NCBI GenBank assembly: GCA_905480335.1
Contig: CAJQPY010000039.1
Span: forward strand, 1-55,747
Direction: 5' to 3'
Length of the DNA: 55,747 bases
From: an uncultured Ilumatobacter sp.
GTDB taxonomy: Bacteria > Actinomycetota > Acidimicrobiia > Acidimicrobiales > Ilumatobacteraceae
A program made the position numbers and the translations under genes. The notes beneath the pieces were generated by a model. That model saw only the letters and a list, made by a program, of their open reading frames with translations, was not told where the DNA came from and made no database searches. Shown one piece after another: positions 18,768 through 27,535 of this stretch. Numbering within the stretch: the first letter of the stretch is position 1; each line of letters starts with the position of its first letter.

Positions 18768-18818
18768 CGAGCACCAAACTCGTAGCCCGTATAGGTGAAG
18801 CTTTTCCTCTAAGACCCC
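18768..18818 (+). repeat. 51-bp direct repeat, copy 2
   Basis: Second copy of the repeat at 17735-17785, same orientation, 76 bp after the methyltransferase stop. Similarity weakens quickly on both sides, although a TGTGA lies about 20 bp upstream of each copy. Confidence 0.9.
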
Positions 18819-18949
18819 TGCTCGTTCACCAGGAGTAACCAGTCAGGAACATCGGTATTGCCCGTTCGTACTGATTGGTGCGCTGCATGACTTACACGTT
18901 GGGACGTTTTGTGTGATCCGCGCGCCAGCATTCTGGTGTGCCCATGCTC

Positions 18950-19460
18950 CTGCGCCGTCGCCGACGAGCCGGCCGTAGCTGAGTGCGTGGTAGCCGTGGC
19001 TCGTTCCCGGTTCCCAGACAGGGGACTGAGATGCTAGCGCCTCAACGACTGGACCCATGGCCAGTAGGTCGTCGAAAGAAAGCGCCTGGTCGACATACGG
19101 CAGCGCAGCCTGATGGCTCATCATCTGGCGCACGGTCACATGTTCTTTGCCAGCTGCGGCGAACTCGGGCCAATGCGACGCCACGGTGTCGTCGTATGAC
19201 GACCTGCCCGCGTCGACGAGACAGGCCACGCAAATTGCGGAGGCACCCTTCGTGGTCGAGAAGGCGAGTTGGAGCGTGCGATCCTCCCAAGCGCGGCCAC
19301 TCGCCGCGTCTGCGAAGCCCTCTCAGATGTCGACCTGTGCCTCACCATCTGCGTACAGCACGAATCCCGCACTCAGCGCGGCAAAATCGACAAAATTGCT
19401 GTGCAAGACATCCTCCACTCTCTCAAATCCCCACGCAACCGCTCCGTTGACCTCCACCAC
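18950..19460 (-). pseudogene. Beta-lactamase-family esterase, decayed N-terminal part
   Basis: From a GTG at 19460 the frame reads VVEVNGAVAWGFERVEDVL and later AGFVLYADGEAQVDI, then meets TGA (19323-19325), probably a former Trp codon. It continues EGFADAASGRAWEDR, then FSTTKG, where the SxxK Ser and Lys are the catalytic pair of class C-like hydrolases. DDTVASHWPEFAAAGKEHVT, VRQMMSHQAALPY and HGYHALSYGRLVG (containing the third catalytic Tyr region) follow, after which similarity ends at the insertion. It is head-to-head with leuS, with about 90 bp between. Confidence 0.82.
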
Positions 19461-19552
19461 GCGACGAACCTACCGCGCCCCACTGATTTGCCGGGACCGG
19501 ACAGATCGCTCTCGTTCTGGTCGAGCGGCGGGTCGTAGGCTGGGCCGTTGTT

Positions 19553-22447
19553 ATGAGCGACGACGAATCGACCATCGAGAGCACTCCGGATACACCTCCA
19601 CACCGCTACACGTCCGAACTCGCCCAGGACATCGAGGTCGGCTGGCAAGACCACTGGGAAGAACATGGCGTCTTCGAAACTCCCAACCCCGCCGGCCCAC
19701 TTGGCGATCCCGAACTGGTTGTCACGCGGGGCGAGAAGCTGTTCGTCCAGGACATGTTTCCGTATCCCTCGGGGGTCGGTCTCCACGTGGGTCATCCACT
19801 CGGCTACATCGGCACTGATGTGTTCTCCCGCTACAAGCGGATGACCGGTCACAACGTTCTCTACACGATGGGATTCGACGCATTCGGTCTGCCGGCCGAG
19901 CAGTACGCAGTCCAGACCGGTACCCACCCGGCGGTCACAACCGACGCCAACATCGCGAACATGCGCCGGCAGCTCCGACGCCTGGGCCTGAGCCACGACA
20001 TCCGCCGATCGATCTCAACAACCGACCCCCACTACTACCGCTGGACTCAATGGATCTTCAGCCAGGTCTTCGACTCCTGGTACGACGACGCATTGCAGAA
20101 GGCCCGCCCGATCGCTGACTTGGTTGCAGAGTTTGAGTCCGAATCGCGCCTCACTGACGACGGCCGAGCCTGGTCGGAACTTAACGCCGAGGAACGCAAC
20201 GCTGCCATCGACGAACTCCGTCTTGCCTACGTAAGTGAGGCACCAGTCAACTGGTGTCCCGGACTTGGCACAGTGGTCGCCAACGAGGAGGTCACCGCCG
20301 ACGGCCGGTCGGACCGCGGCAATTTTCCTGTCTTCAAGCGCAATATGCGCCAGTGGATGATGCGGATCACCGCCTACGCCGACCGGCTGATCGACGACCT
20401 CGATACCCTCGATTGGACCGACGCCATTAAGTCGATGCAGCGCAATTGGATCGGACGCAGCCAAGGAGCGAAAGTTGACTTCGAGTCTGATGCCGGTCCG
20501 ATCACCGTCTTCACCACCCGACCCGACACGCTCTTCGGAGCATCGTTCATGGTCCTCTCCCCCGAGCACCCGCTGGTCGACCGGCTCGCCGATCCGACCA
20601 CCGCCGCAGAAATCGCGACGTACAGCGAGCAGGCCGCCGGCAAGAAAGACTTCGAACTCCAAGATGACACGCGCGAAAAAACCGGCGTATTCACCGGCGC
20701 CTACGCGACGAACCCGATAAACGGAAAGCAGCTTCCAATCTGGGTTGCCGACTACGTGTTGATGGGCTACGGCACGGGAGCGATCATGGCTGTGCCGTGT
20801 GGCGACGCACGCGACTTCGAGTTCGCCCGCAAGTTCGGTTTGCCAATCCCTGCGATTCAACAGCCACCGGACAACTGGTTCGAGGATCACCGCATTGAAC
20901 CAACCCTCGACACCACCGTGTGGCCAGCCGCCTACGTGGGCGATGCACCCTACGTTCAGTCGTCGGGTACTCCTGACGGCACGCAGCCGCTCGATCTCAA
21001 CGGCGTCGACAACAAAGCCGACGGGATCGCCCTCACCAACGCATGGCTCGAGGCGCATAACGCTGGCGAAGCGACCATCAACTACAAGTTGCGCGACTGG
21101 TTGTTTAGCAGGCAGCGGTACTGGGGCGAGCCCTTCCCGATCGTGTACGACGATGATGGCCACCCCCACGCCATTCCCGACGCGCTGCTTCCGGTGGAGC
21201 TGCCAGAGACCGACCAGTTCTCGCCGCGCACCTTCGACGCCGACGACGAGTTCTCAAATCCCGAGAGCCCGCTCGATCAGTTGGAAGATTGGGTAAATGT
21301 CGAGCTCGACCTGGGTGACGGACGTGGCGTTCAGACCTACCGCCGAGACACCAACGTTATGCCGCAATGGGCCGGGTCGTGCTGGTACCAACTCCGCTAC
21401 ATCGATCCCACGTACGAAGAGGCGTTCGTCCACCCTGACAATGAGCACTACTGGATGGGTCCGCGCACCGACGTCCGTCCCGATCACCCCGGTGGTATCG
21501 ACTTGTACGTGGGGGGTGTCGAGCACGCCGTGCTGCACCTGTTGTACGCCCGCTTCTGGCACAAGGTGCTTTTCGACCTAGGCCACGTCAGTTCCATCGA
21601 GCCATATGCGCGTCTGTACAACCAGGGCTACATCCAGGCCGCAGCTTTCAAGGACGAACGAGGGATCTACGTCGAAGCCACCGGGGTCGAGGGCAATGAA
21701 CACTCCGGCTTCACGTTCGCCGGCAAGCCGGTCACCCGCGAGTGGGGCAAGATGGGCAAGAGCTTGAAAAACGCTGTCTCACCTGACGAGATGTACGATC
21801 AGTACGGCGCCGACACGCTCCGCTTGTACGAGATGGCGATGGGGCCGCTGGATGCCTCGCGCCCATGGGCCACTCGCGACGTGGTCGGTCAATACCGATT
21901 CCTTCAGCGACTTTGGCGCAATATGGTCGACGAGGAAACCGGCGAGTGCGTTGTCGTCGAGACGCCGGCGAACGACGAGACCCGCAGGCTGCTTCACAAG
22001 ACAATCGACACGGTTCGTACCGAGATGGATGCATTGCGGTTCAACACTGCGATCGCCAAGCTAATCGAGCTCAACAACCATATAACCAAGCTCGGTGAGA
22101 TGCCGCGCGAAGTTGCAGAGCCGATGGTCGTGATGCTTGCCCCGCTGGTTCCCCACGTTGCCGAGGAACTCTGGAGCAGACTCGGCCGGTCCGACTCGAC
22201 CGGCGGGACGATCGCCTACGTCGATTTTCCGGTCGCGGACCCCAAGTTGCTCATCAACGACACGATCGAGGTGCCGATCCAAGTGAATGGCAAGGTTCGG
22301 AGTCGAGTGTCCGTCACCGCCGATGCAAGCAAGGACGAACTCGAAGCCGCTGCCCTCGCCGACGACAAGGTCCTCGCTGCGCTCGACGGTGGATCGCCAG
22401 TCAAAGTCATCGTGGTTCCCGGCCGCATGGTCAACGTCGTCGTCTGA
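19553..22447 (+). CDS. leuS: Leucyl-tRNA synthetase
   Basis: 964 residues, full length for an actinobacterial LeuRS. The class I HIGH signature is HVGH (78-81, in [16 protein letters not shown]) and the KMSKS loop is KMGKS. The CP1 editing domain has [11 protein letters not shown] and [20 protein letters not shown]. Here CGDARDFEF replaces the more common 'HDxRDFEF', but the editing Asp is kept. It charges tRNA-Leu in the cytoplasm. It stands alone, with decayed DNA upstream and a convergent membrane gene downstream. Confidence 0.97.
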   Translation: MSDDESTIESTPDTPPHRYTSELAQDIEVGWQDHWEEHGVFETPNPAGPLGDPELVVTRGEKLFVQDMFPYPSGVGLHVGHPLGYIGTDVFSRYKRMTGHNVLYTMGFDAFGLPAEQYAVQTGTHPAVTTDANIANMRRQLRRLGLSHDIRRSISTTDPHYYRWTQWIFSQVFDSWYDDALQKARPIADLVAEFESESRLTDDGRAWSELNAEERNAAIDELRLAYVSEAPVNWCPGLGTVVANEEVTADGRSDRGNFPVFKRNMRQWMMRITAYADRLIDDLDTLDWTDAIKSMQRNWIGRSQGAKVDFESDAGPITVFTTRPDTLFGASFMVLSPEHPLVDRLADPTTAAEIATYSEQAAGKKDFELQDDTREKTGVFTGAYATNPINGKQLPIWVADYVLMGYGTGAIMAVPCGDARDFEFARKFGLPIPAIQQPPDNWFEDHRIEPTLDTTVWPAAYVGDAPYVQSSGTPDGTQPLDLNGVDNKADGIALTNAWLEAHNAGEATINYKLRDWLFSRQRYWGEPFPIVYDDDGHPHAIPDALLPVELPETDQFSPRTFDADDEFSNPESPLDQLEDWVNVELDLGDGRGVQTYRRDTNVMPQWAGSCWYQLRYIDPTYEEAFVHPDNEHYWMGPRTDVRPDHPGGIDLYVGGVEHAVLHLLYARFWHKVLFDLGHVSSIEPYARLYNQGYIQAAAFKDERGIYVEATGVEGNEHSGFTFAGKPVTREWGKMGKSLKNAVSPDEMYDQYGADTLRLYEMAMGPLDASRPWATRDVVGQYRFLQRLWRNMVDEETGECVVVETPANDETRRLLHKTIDTVRTEMDALRFNTAIAKLIELNNHITKLGEMPREVAEPMVVMLAPLVPHVAEELWSRLGRSDSTGGTIAYVDFPVADPKLLINDTIEVPIQVNGKVRSRVSVTADASKDELEAAALADDKVLAALDGGSPVKVIVVPGRMVNVVV

Positions 22448-22480
22448 CGACCGACACCTCGACGTCGCCTCGACCGCCGC

Positions 22481-23386
22481 TCACATTCCATCGCTGACGT
22501 CCCAGCGCCATGAGGAGTCATCATCTACCGAGATAACTGAAGCCGAGTCAGACTCGACCACGGCCATGATCATCCCGAAGACGGCGGCCACGGCCGCTGC
22601 GCCAAGGGCGACTAAACCGACTACACCCGTTCGGAGTGCAAAGACCGATGCGACGCCGACCTGGTCACCGAAAAGCACAGTGAGAACCACCGCCACAAAT
22701 TGAGCTGACGCTGCATTCGCTGCAAGTGAATTCGCCACCACGGTACGGGCGGCCGCTGACGCGAGCACCACCAGCGGTGTGAGCAACATGAACATCGTGG
22801 CGACGACGAACGACGCCGACCACTCAGGTCCGTCCCGAAACGCTGCAATGACAACGTTTACCACGAGTACCGAGCCGATCCCGAGCAGAACTCGTGCGGA
22901 CATCATCGTCGGACGCGACTCCACACCACGCTCTGGCACCGGCTGGTAGACAAACCAGCGGAGCAGCATCGCAACGCCGACAGCAGCGCACCCAAGCGAA
23001 AGCGGGGTTCCCGCATCGGTGAACGGCGACACTGAATCAAAGAACAACGCTCCAGCTAACGAACCCAGCAGCGCTATCGACGGAACGAGAATTCCGGACG
23101 CCACTGCCGCAGGCATCACAGATCGCTGCGCAGCAGCGAACACGGCGATCAGCACGGCCAGGACCGGCAACCAGAGCGCATACACACGCAGCGGCGCTGC
23201 GCCGGTCCGAAAAAGCGGATTCTCGACGTCGACGAGCGCAAAGAACGATGACGCGATGATCAGCGCAGCAACGGCGATCGCCCAGATCGAGTCGAGTACG
23301 GGAGCGGAGCGGATCCAGCGGTTTCCGGCAGGTGCCGCAGCACCGGTAATCAAAGCGTCCTCGGCCATCAAACGATATTGAAGCAT
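22481..23386 (-). CDS. Multi-pass membrane protein, unknown function
   Basis: 301 residues, mostly hydrophobic with about eight membrane helices, for example WAIAVAALIIASSFFALVDV, ASGILVPSIALLGSLAGALF and VLLGIGSVLVVNVVIAAF. A short acidic C-tail follows. No family signature recognised. A start at the ATG at 23368 (MAEDALITG) is equally possible. It lies 52 bp before the acyltransferase in genomic order and is the last gene of the minus-strand set 25912-22481, so it may be co-transcribed. Confidence 0.7.
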   Translation of the reverse strand: MLQYRLMAEDALITGAAAPAGNRWIRSAPVLDSIWAIAVAALIIASSFFALVDVENPLFRTGAAPLRVYALWLPVLAVLIAVFAAAQRSVMPAAVASGILVPSIALLGSLAGALFFDSVSPFTDAGTPLSLGCAAVGVAMLLRWFVYQPVPERGVESRPTMMSARVLLGIGSVLVVNVVIAAFRDGPEWSASFVVATMFMLLTPLVVLASAAARTVVANSLAANAASAQFVAVVLTVLFGDQVGVASVFALRTGVVGLVALGAAAVAAVFGMIMAVVESDSASVISVDDDSSWRWDVSDGM

Positions 23387-23438
23387 GCTGATGCAATGCT
23401 TCGCAGTCGCTGCGGCCGTCCGGCGCGTTGGGGCGCGA

Positions 23439-24452
23439 TCAAGCGTCGTTGTTTATCTCACTGTCCGGCGCCTTTGCCCGGCGCCCAGGCGGAATCCCGA
23501 CACGCGGAACGTCGTCGACGTCACCGGAGTCGGCAGTGACTCGCTGCGATGGAATCGACAGTCGTTCGGACGACGGGTGGATCAAAAGCGGCCCATCAGC
23601 GATGGGGACGCTCGGGGCTGCGTTCGCCGATGCAGATCGGACGATCTGAGCTGACGAAGCCGAACTGATGAGGCTCGGCCGGCTCAAGGTGATCGACTGA
23701 TGCTCGTCGATCACAGCGGGTGCCGATGGTGCGGTCGACCCGGCCGGACGAACAACATCCCCAGCATAGGTGTTGACGTACTGTTGGCCCGACAGCTGAG
23801 CGATCTCGAACATAACGGCGTCTGTGAAACGGCGCAGCGTGCGAGGGTCGTCAGGATCGCCGTACTCGTGAGCCCACATCGGGGCACCGAAGCGAACCAT
23901 GACGTGCTGTCGCGGCTTCATCATGAACTTATCGGGCGGCTGCACTTTGATGGTTCCTTCGTGGCCCACCGGGATGATGGGCGCATTGCAGCGCATCGCC
24001 AGCCGGGCTGCACCCGTGCGCCCCTTGTGTAAATTGCCGCTTCGCGACCGTGTGCCTTCGGGGTAGATCATGAACAGATGACCCTGGTCCAGCACGTCAG
24101 CCGCAGCATCAAGTGCCGCCAGCGCAGCGTCGCCGCCTGATCGATCGACCGGAATCATCCCCATCGCCGGAAACAGATGTCTAGTCTTCCAACTATCCAT
24201 ATACTCGCCTTTCCCGATCGCCCAGACGCGACGCGGTAAAGCTGCGGGCACGAACACCGAATCGCAGAACGACAGGTGATTCGGTGTGATGACTGCGGGA
24301 CCAGTGGTGGGCACGTACTCGCGGCCTTCTATCTCAAAGTCCCACAACCTCGGCATCGCTGCACGGATCGCTCCGAACAGGTACTTGCTCAGCCAGTCCG
24401 CTCCTGGAAGTTCTGGGGCCCGCTCGAAGGTAAAGCTACCCGGCGCCCCCAT
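23439..24452 (-). CDS. plsC: 1-acyl-sn-glycerol-3-phosphate acyltransferase
   Basis: 337 residues. PlsC motifs are complete: NHLSFCD (HX4D, catalytic His and Asp), MIPVDRSGGDAAL, YPEGTRSRSGNLHKGRTGAARLA and the Pro motif APIIPVG. It adds the second acyl chain to lysophosphatidate, giving phosphatidate for phospholipid and triacylglycerol synthesis. The C-terminal 110 residues are low-complexity and not part of the catalytic fold. Its ATG overlaps the stop of the AMP-ligase by one base, so acyl activation and transfer are likely coupled. Confidence 0.9.
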   Translation of the reverse strand: MGAPGSFTFERAPELPGADWLSKYLFGAIRAAMPRLWDFEIEGREYVPTTGPAVITPNHLSFCDSVFVPAALPRRVWAIGKGEYMDSWKTRHLFPAMGMIPVDRSGGDAALAALDAAADVLDQGHLFMIYPEGTRSRSGNLHKGRTGAARLAMRCNAPIIPVGHEGTIKVQPPDKFMMKPRQHVMVRFGAPMWAHEYGDPDDPRTLRRFTDAVMFEIAQLSGQQYVNTYAGDVVRPAGSTAPSAPAVIDEHQSITLSRPSLISSASSAQIVRSASANAAPSVPIADGPLLIHPSSERLSIPSQRVTADSGDVDDVPRVGIPPGRRAKAPDSEINNDA

Positions 24453-25912
24453 TAACGCAGGGCCCGTCGGATCGCCTTGCCGTTCGAGGCAATCGGCAAT
24501 TCGTCGAGAAAGTGGTACTCAGTCGGGCGCTTATACCGGCTGAGCTGCTCGGTGCAGTGTTGCTCCAGTTCATCGCGGGTGCTGGTCCCTGCGATATGCG
24601 CAACGACAGTCTCACCTGTCGCCTCATCAATTATTCCGGTCACGACCGCCCCGATCACACCGGGGAGCTGCATCAAAACGCTCTCGACCTCAGCCGGGTA
24701 AACATTGAACCCTGACACGATGACAATGTCCTTGATCCTGTCGACCAAGTAAAGATAGCCGTCGTCGTCGAAGATGCCGACATCACCTGTCCAAAGCCAA
24801 CCGTCCTCGGACAGGACTGACTCAGTCGCCTCCTGGTCGTCGAGGTAGCCCAGAAACACGCCCGGACTTCGGACCACGATCTCACCTTCGTCGCCGATGT
24901 CCACCGGCGCGCCTGCTTCGTCGACTAGCGCCACGTCCACGCCTGGCAGCACGCGACCGACCGAGGCCGGGCGAACGGGCACGCCGCGTCCGAGGGTGAC
25001 GACCGGCGAGGTCTCGGTCAACCCGTAGCCCTGAGCAATCTCGACGCCGAAGCGATTCTTAACGCCCTCGAACAGTTCGACCGGGAGTGCAGCAGCGCCT
25101 GATGCTGCGAAATCCACGGTCGCCAACGAGTCGTTCGGGGCGTCGGCATCGAGCCACCGCTGCCACATCGGCGGCGCACCGGTAAGTGTCGTGACACCAT
25201 GCTCGCGGACCAGGCGGAGACTCTCCTCGGCGTCGAAGTGTTGCTGAAGCACGATCGCAGCACCAGCCTCGAGCGACGCAAGCAGCACGACGTTCAGGCC
25301 AAAGATATGGGTGAACGGGAGGATGCCGAGCGTGACGGTGTCAGGCGTGAGGGGAGGGTCGATCCGCTGCAACGCCTCGTGGATCCAACTCAGATTGTGA
25401 TGACTGAGCACTGCGACCTTCGCTGCCCCCGAAACACCGCTCGTAGCCAAGTAGAAAGCCGGTGCATCGTCGGGACGATCAACGATCACCGGTGCTGAGG
25501 GCGCCTCGCCTGAAACATGCGCCGCAGCGGCGCTCGACGCCATCGCGATGAGGTCAACCGTCGGCGTGCCGACCGCAGGGTCGTCGAGATGAAGTCGTCC
25601 AGCATGACCAACGAGCAACATCGACGGACTGGCAACAGCCAGTTTTCGCGCAAGTTCACTCGTCGGACTGCCCGGGTTGAGTGGCATGACGATGCCGCCA
25701 AGACCCAACACTGCAAGCGTCGATACCACGAACGCAACGTCGTTACCTGCCGCCAGCGCGACCGTCGTGTCGATGCCTACACCACGGGCCTGGAGGTCGA
25801 TCTGCATCGCAGCGACGCGCCCTCGCAGCGTCCCAAAATCGACTCGGTCATCGCGATCGATCAGTGCGATTTGATCGTCGGCGTGTCCGCCGATCACCTC
25901 TGCGAGATTCAT
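24452..25912 (-). CDS. AMP-dependent acyl-CoA ligase (FadD-like) with unusual P-loop
   Basis: 486 residues from the ATG at 25912 (MNLAEVIGG); a frame extension to 25975 looks non-coding. Typical elements are GYGLTETSPVV, WTGDVGIFDDDGYLYLVDRIKDIV, GFNVYPAEVE and the C-terminal NGKAIRRALR with the adenylation Lys. The phosphate loop reads ATSGVSGAAKVAV where YTSGTTGxPKG is expected. The family loads fatty acids onto CoA through acyl-AMP. It is upstream of and coupled to plsC, fitting supply of acyl-CoA for glycerolipid synthesis. Confidence 0.87.
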   Translation of the reverse strand: MNLAEVIGGHADDQIALIDRDDRVDFGTLRGRVAAMQIDLQARGVGIDTTVALAAGNDVAFVVSTLAVLGLGGIVMPLNPGSPTSELARKLAVASPSMLLVGHAGRLHLDDPAVGTPTVDLIAMASSAAAAHVSGEAPSAPVIVDRPDDAPAFYLATSGVSGAAKVAVLSHHNLSWIHEALQRIDPPLTPDTVTLGILPFTHIFGLNVVLLASLEAGAAIVLQQHFDAEESLRLVREHGVTTLTGAPPMWQRWLDADAPNDSLATVDFAASGAAALPVELFEGVKNRFGVEIAQGYGLTETSPVVTLGRGVPVRPASVGRVLPGVDVALVDEAGAPVDIGDEGEIVVRSPGVFLGYLDDQEATESVLSEDGWLWTGDVGIFDDDGYLYLVDRIKDIVIVSGFNVYPAEVESVLMQLPGVIGAVVTGIIDEATGETVVAHIAGTSTRDELEQHCTEQLSRYKRPTEYHFLDELPIASNGKAIRRALR

Positions 25913-26001
25913 CTGAGCCCTCGATTCCGGCAGGTCGCCCCTCGACCCACCATCGCCAGTATGACACGACACCATGCCGCCGCCTCAGGAGGCTCGCTAC
26001 C

Positions 26002-27477
26002 ATGCAAACTCCGATTATCGAAGGAGCACCAGTGACAACAGCAGCCATCTTCGATCTCGATCGCACTCTGATTTCAGTGTCGTCGACCCCGATCTTTATG
26101 CGGCATCTCGCTACGGCAGGCATCTCCACCGATTCGACGGTGCCCTTCGTCGATCCGATCGTCGGGGCTGCGTCCAAGGCACTCAAGACGATCTTCGATG
26201 TCGTTGGCGAGTCCCGTCTCCTCATGCAACCAGCCAAGCTCGCCGTGCGCGCGACGGCCGGCTGGTCGGTAACCGACGTCGCTGAGGCGTCGATAGCTGC
26301 GGCTGCTGAGATCTCCGAGCAGATTCTGCCGTTCGCCAAGCTGTTGATCGCCGATCACCGCTCCGCTGGCGATCTCTTGCTGCTGGCATCGACATCGCCG
26401 CTTGCGTTCACCGAGCCACTCGCCCGCGCACTCGGATTCGACGGCGTCGTCGGGACTGCGTGGAAAAACGACGGCGACGCCTACACCGGCGAAATCGACG
26501 GCGCGTTTGTCTGGGGGCCGGACAAGGCTCACGCTGTCCAAAAGTGGGCCACCCAGCACGGGGTGCGTCTCAATCGCAGCACGGCCTACAGCGACAGCTA
26601 CTTCGACTCACCGCTCCTGGATCTCGTCGGCCAGCCTGTCGCGGTGAATCCCGACGTCAGACTCGCAACCCTGGCAACGATCAAGGGGTGGCCGATCCGC
26701 CACTTCGATAAGAGCGAGGGGGTGATCAAAGTCGCAGGTCGCGAGATTCAAGAGTGGTCACGCCCCCTGATGCGGCCGGAACTCGTCGCCCCGTACGCCG
26801 ACATCGTGTTCATAAGCGAGGAAAGGATCCCGACCGACGGGCCTGCGCTCGTCGTCTTCAACCACCGGTCGTACTTTGACCCCACCGTAATGGGGCTGTT
26901 GCTAGCGCGCGTTGGCCGCAACGTTCGAGGATTAGGCAAGAAAGAAGTATTCGACATTCCACTCATCGGCCGCCTTGTCGAAGGGCTCGGCGGCGTCCGA
27001 GTCGAGCGAGCTTCAGGCTCCGACGAACCACTGATCGCCGCGACACGCGCGCTTCAGGGCGGAGAGTTGGTGATGATTGCCCCGGAGGGCACCATCCCAC
27101 GCGGTCCAGCCTTCTTCGAGCCAGAACTGAAGGGTCGCTGGGGTGCCGCCAAGCTGGCCGACTGGACACGAGCGCCTGTCATTCCGGTCGGATTGTGGGG
27201 CACCGAGCACGTGTGGCCTCGCAGCCAACGGCTTCCCACCGTCAGCCCGCTGACGCGACCCGTCGTGACCGCTATGGTCGGCGACCCAGTCGAGCTGAAG
27301 TATCGGAGCCCCAACGCAGACACGAAACGGATCATGCGTTCAATCGAAGCGCTGCTGCCCCCAGAGGCAAAAATACGTCGAACGCCGACGGACGAGGAAC
27401 TCATGCGCACCTTCCCTCCCGGCTATAGCGGGGATCCCAGAGCCGAAGCAACGCGGCGGCCTGGTACGGACACCTGA
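26002..27477 (+). CDS. Bifunctional HAD-IB hydrolase / 1-acylglycerol-3-phosphate acyltransferase
   Basis: 491 residues. The start is decided by AGGAGG at 25987-25992. Residues 14-260 are an HAD-IB phosphatase: FDLDRTLI (nucleophile Asp18, general acid Asp20), a later LLLASTSP, and the C-terminal SDSYFDSPLL. Residues about 300-480 form a PlsC domain: FNHRSYFDP (HX4D), EGLGGVRVERASGSDEP, APEGTIPRGP. The same architecture is known in mycobacteria (the PlsC-like protein encoded near Rv2483c). It may link phosphatidate formation and dephosphorylation. It runs divergent from the FadD-plsC pair and 58 bp ahead of the WS/DGAT gene. Confidence 0.9.
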   Translation: MQTPIIEGAPVTTAAIFDLDRTLISVSSTPIFMRHLATAGISTDSTVPFVDPIVGAASKALKTIFDVVGESRLLMQPAKLAVRATAGWSVTDVAEASIAAAAEISEQILPFAKLLIADHRSAGDLLLLASTSPLAFTEPLARALGFDGVVGTAWKNDGDAYTGEIDGAFVWGPDKAHAVQKWATQHGVRLNRSTAYSDSYFDSPLLDLVGQPVAVNPDVRLATLATIKGWPIRHFDKSEGVIKVAGREIQEWSRPLMRPELVAPYADIVFISEERIPTDGPALVVFNHRSYFDPTVMGLLLARVGRNVRGLGKKEVFDIPLIGRLVEGLGGVRVERASGSDEPLIAATRALQGGELVMIAPEGTIPRGPAFFEPELKGRWGAAKLADWTRAPVIPVGLWGTEHVWPRSQRLPTVSPLTRPVVTAMVGDPVELKYRSPNADTKRIMRSIEALLPPEAKIRRTPTDEELMRTFPPGYSGDPRAEATRRPGTDT

Positions 27478-27535
27478 AGCGATCGACCAGCGTGAAACAG
27501 CCCACCCGACCATCCGATCTCCGACTGAGACGCCA

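Larger units (their letters stand above)
17570..18950. mobile_element. About 1.4 kb insertion splitting the esterase gene (methyltransferase cassette)
   Basis: The N-terminal and C-terminal halves of one esterase lie in order on the minus strand but are separated by this stretch. It contains a single complete gene on the opposite strand (the methyltransferase), AT-richer DNA around it, and two 51-bp direct repeats 1033 bp apart. No transposase, integrase or clear terminal inverted repeats are visible. The edges are approximate, judged from where esterase similarity stops. Confidence 0.6.

Noticed and set aside
17855..18818. Integron cassette with attC site
   Set aside because: The 51-bp repeats lack the paired RYYYAAC/GTTRRRY core sites and imperfect palindrome of attC, and no IntI gene is present; the cassette-like form remains unexplained rather than integron.
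20015..21169. 384-codon minus-strand open frame
   Set aside because: Antisense to leuS in a GC-rich region; no motif and no ribosome site.
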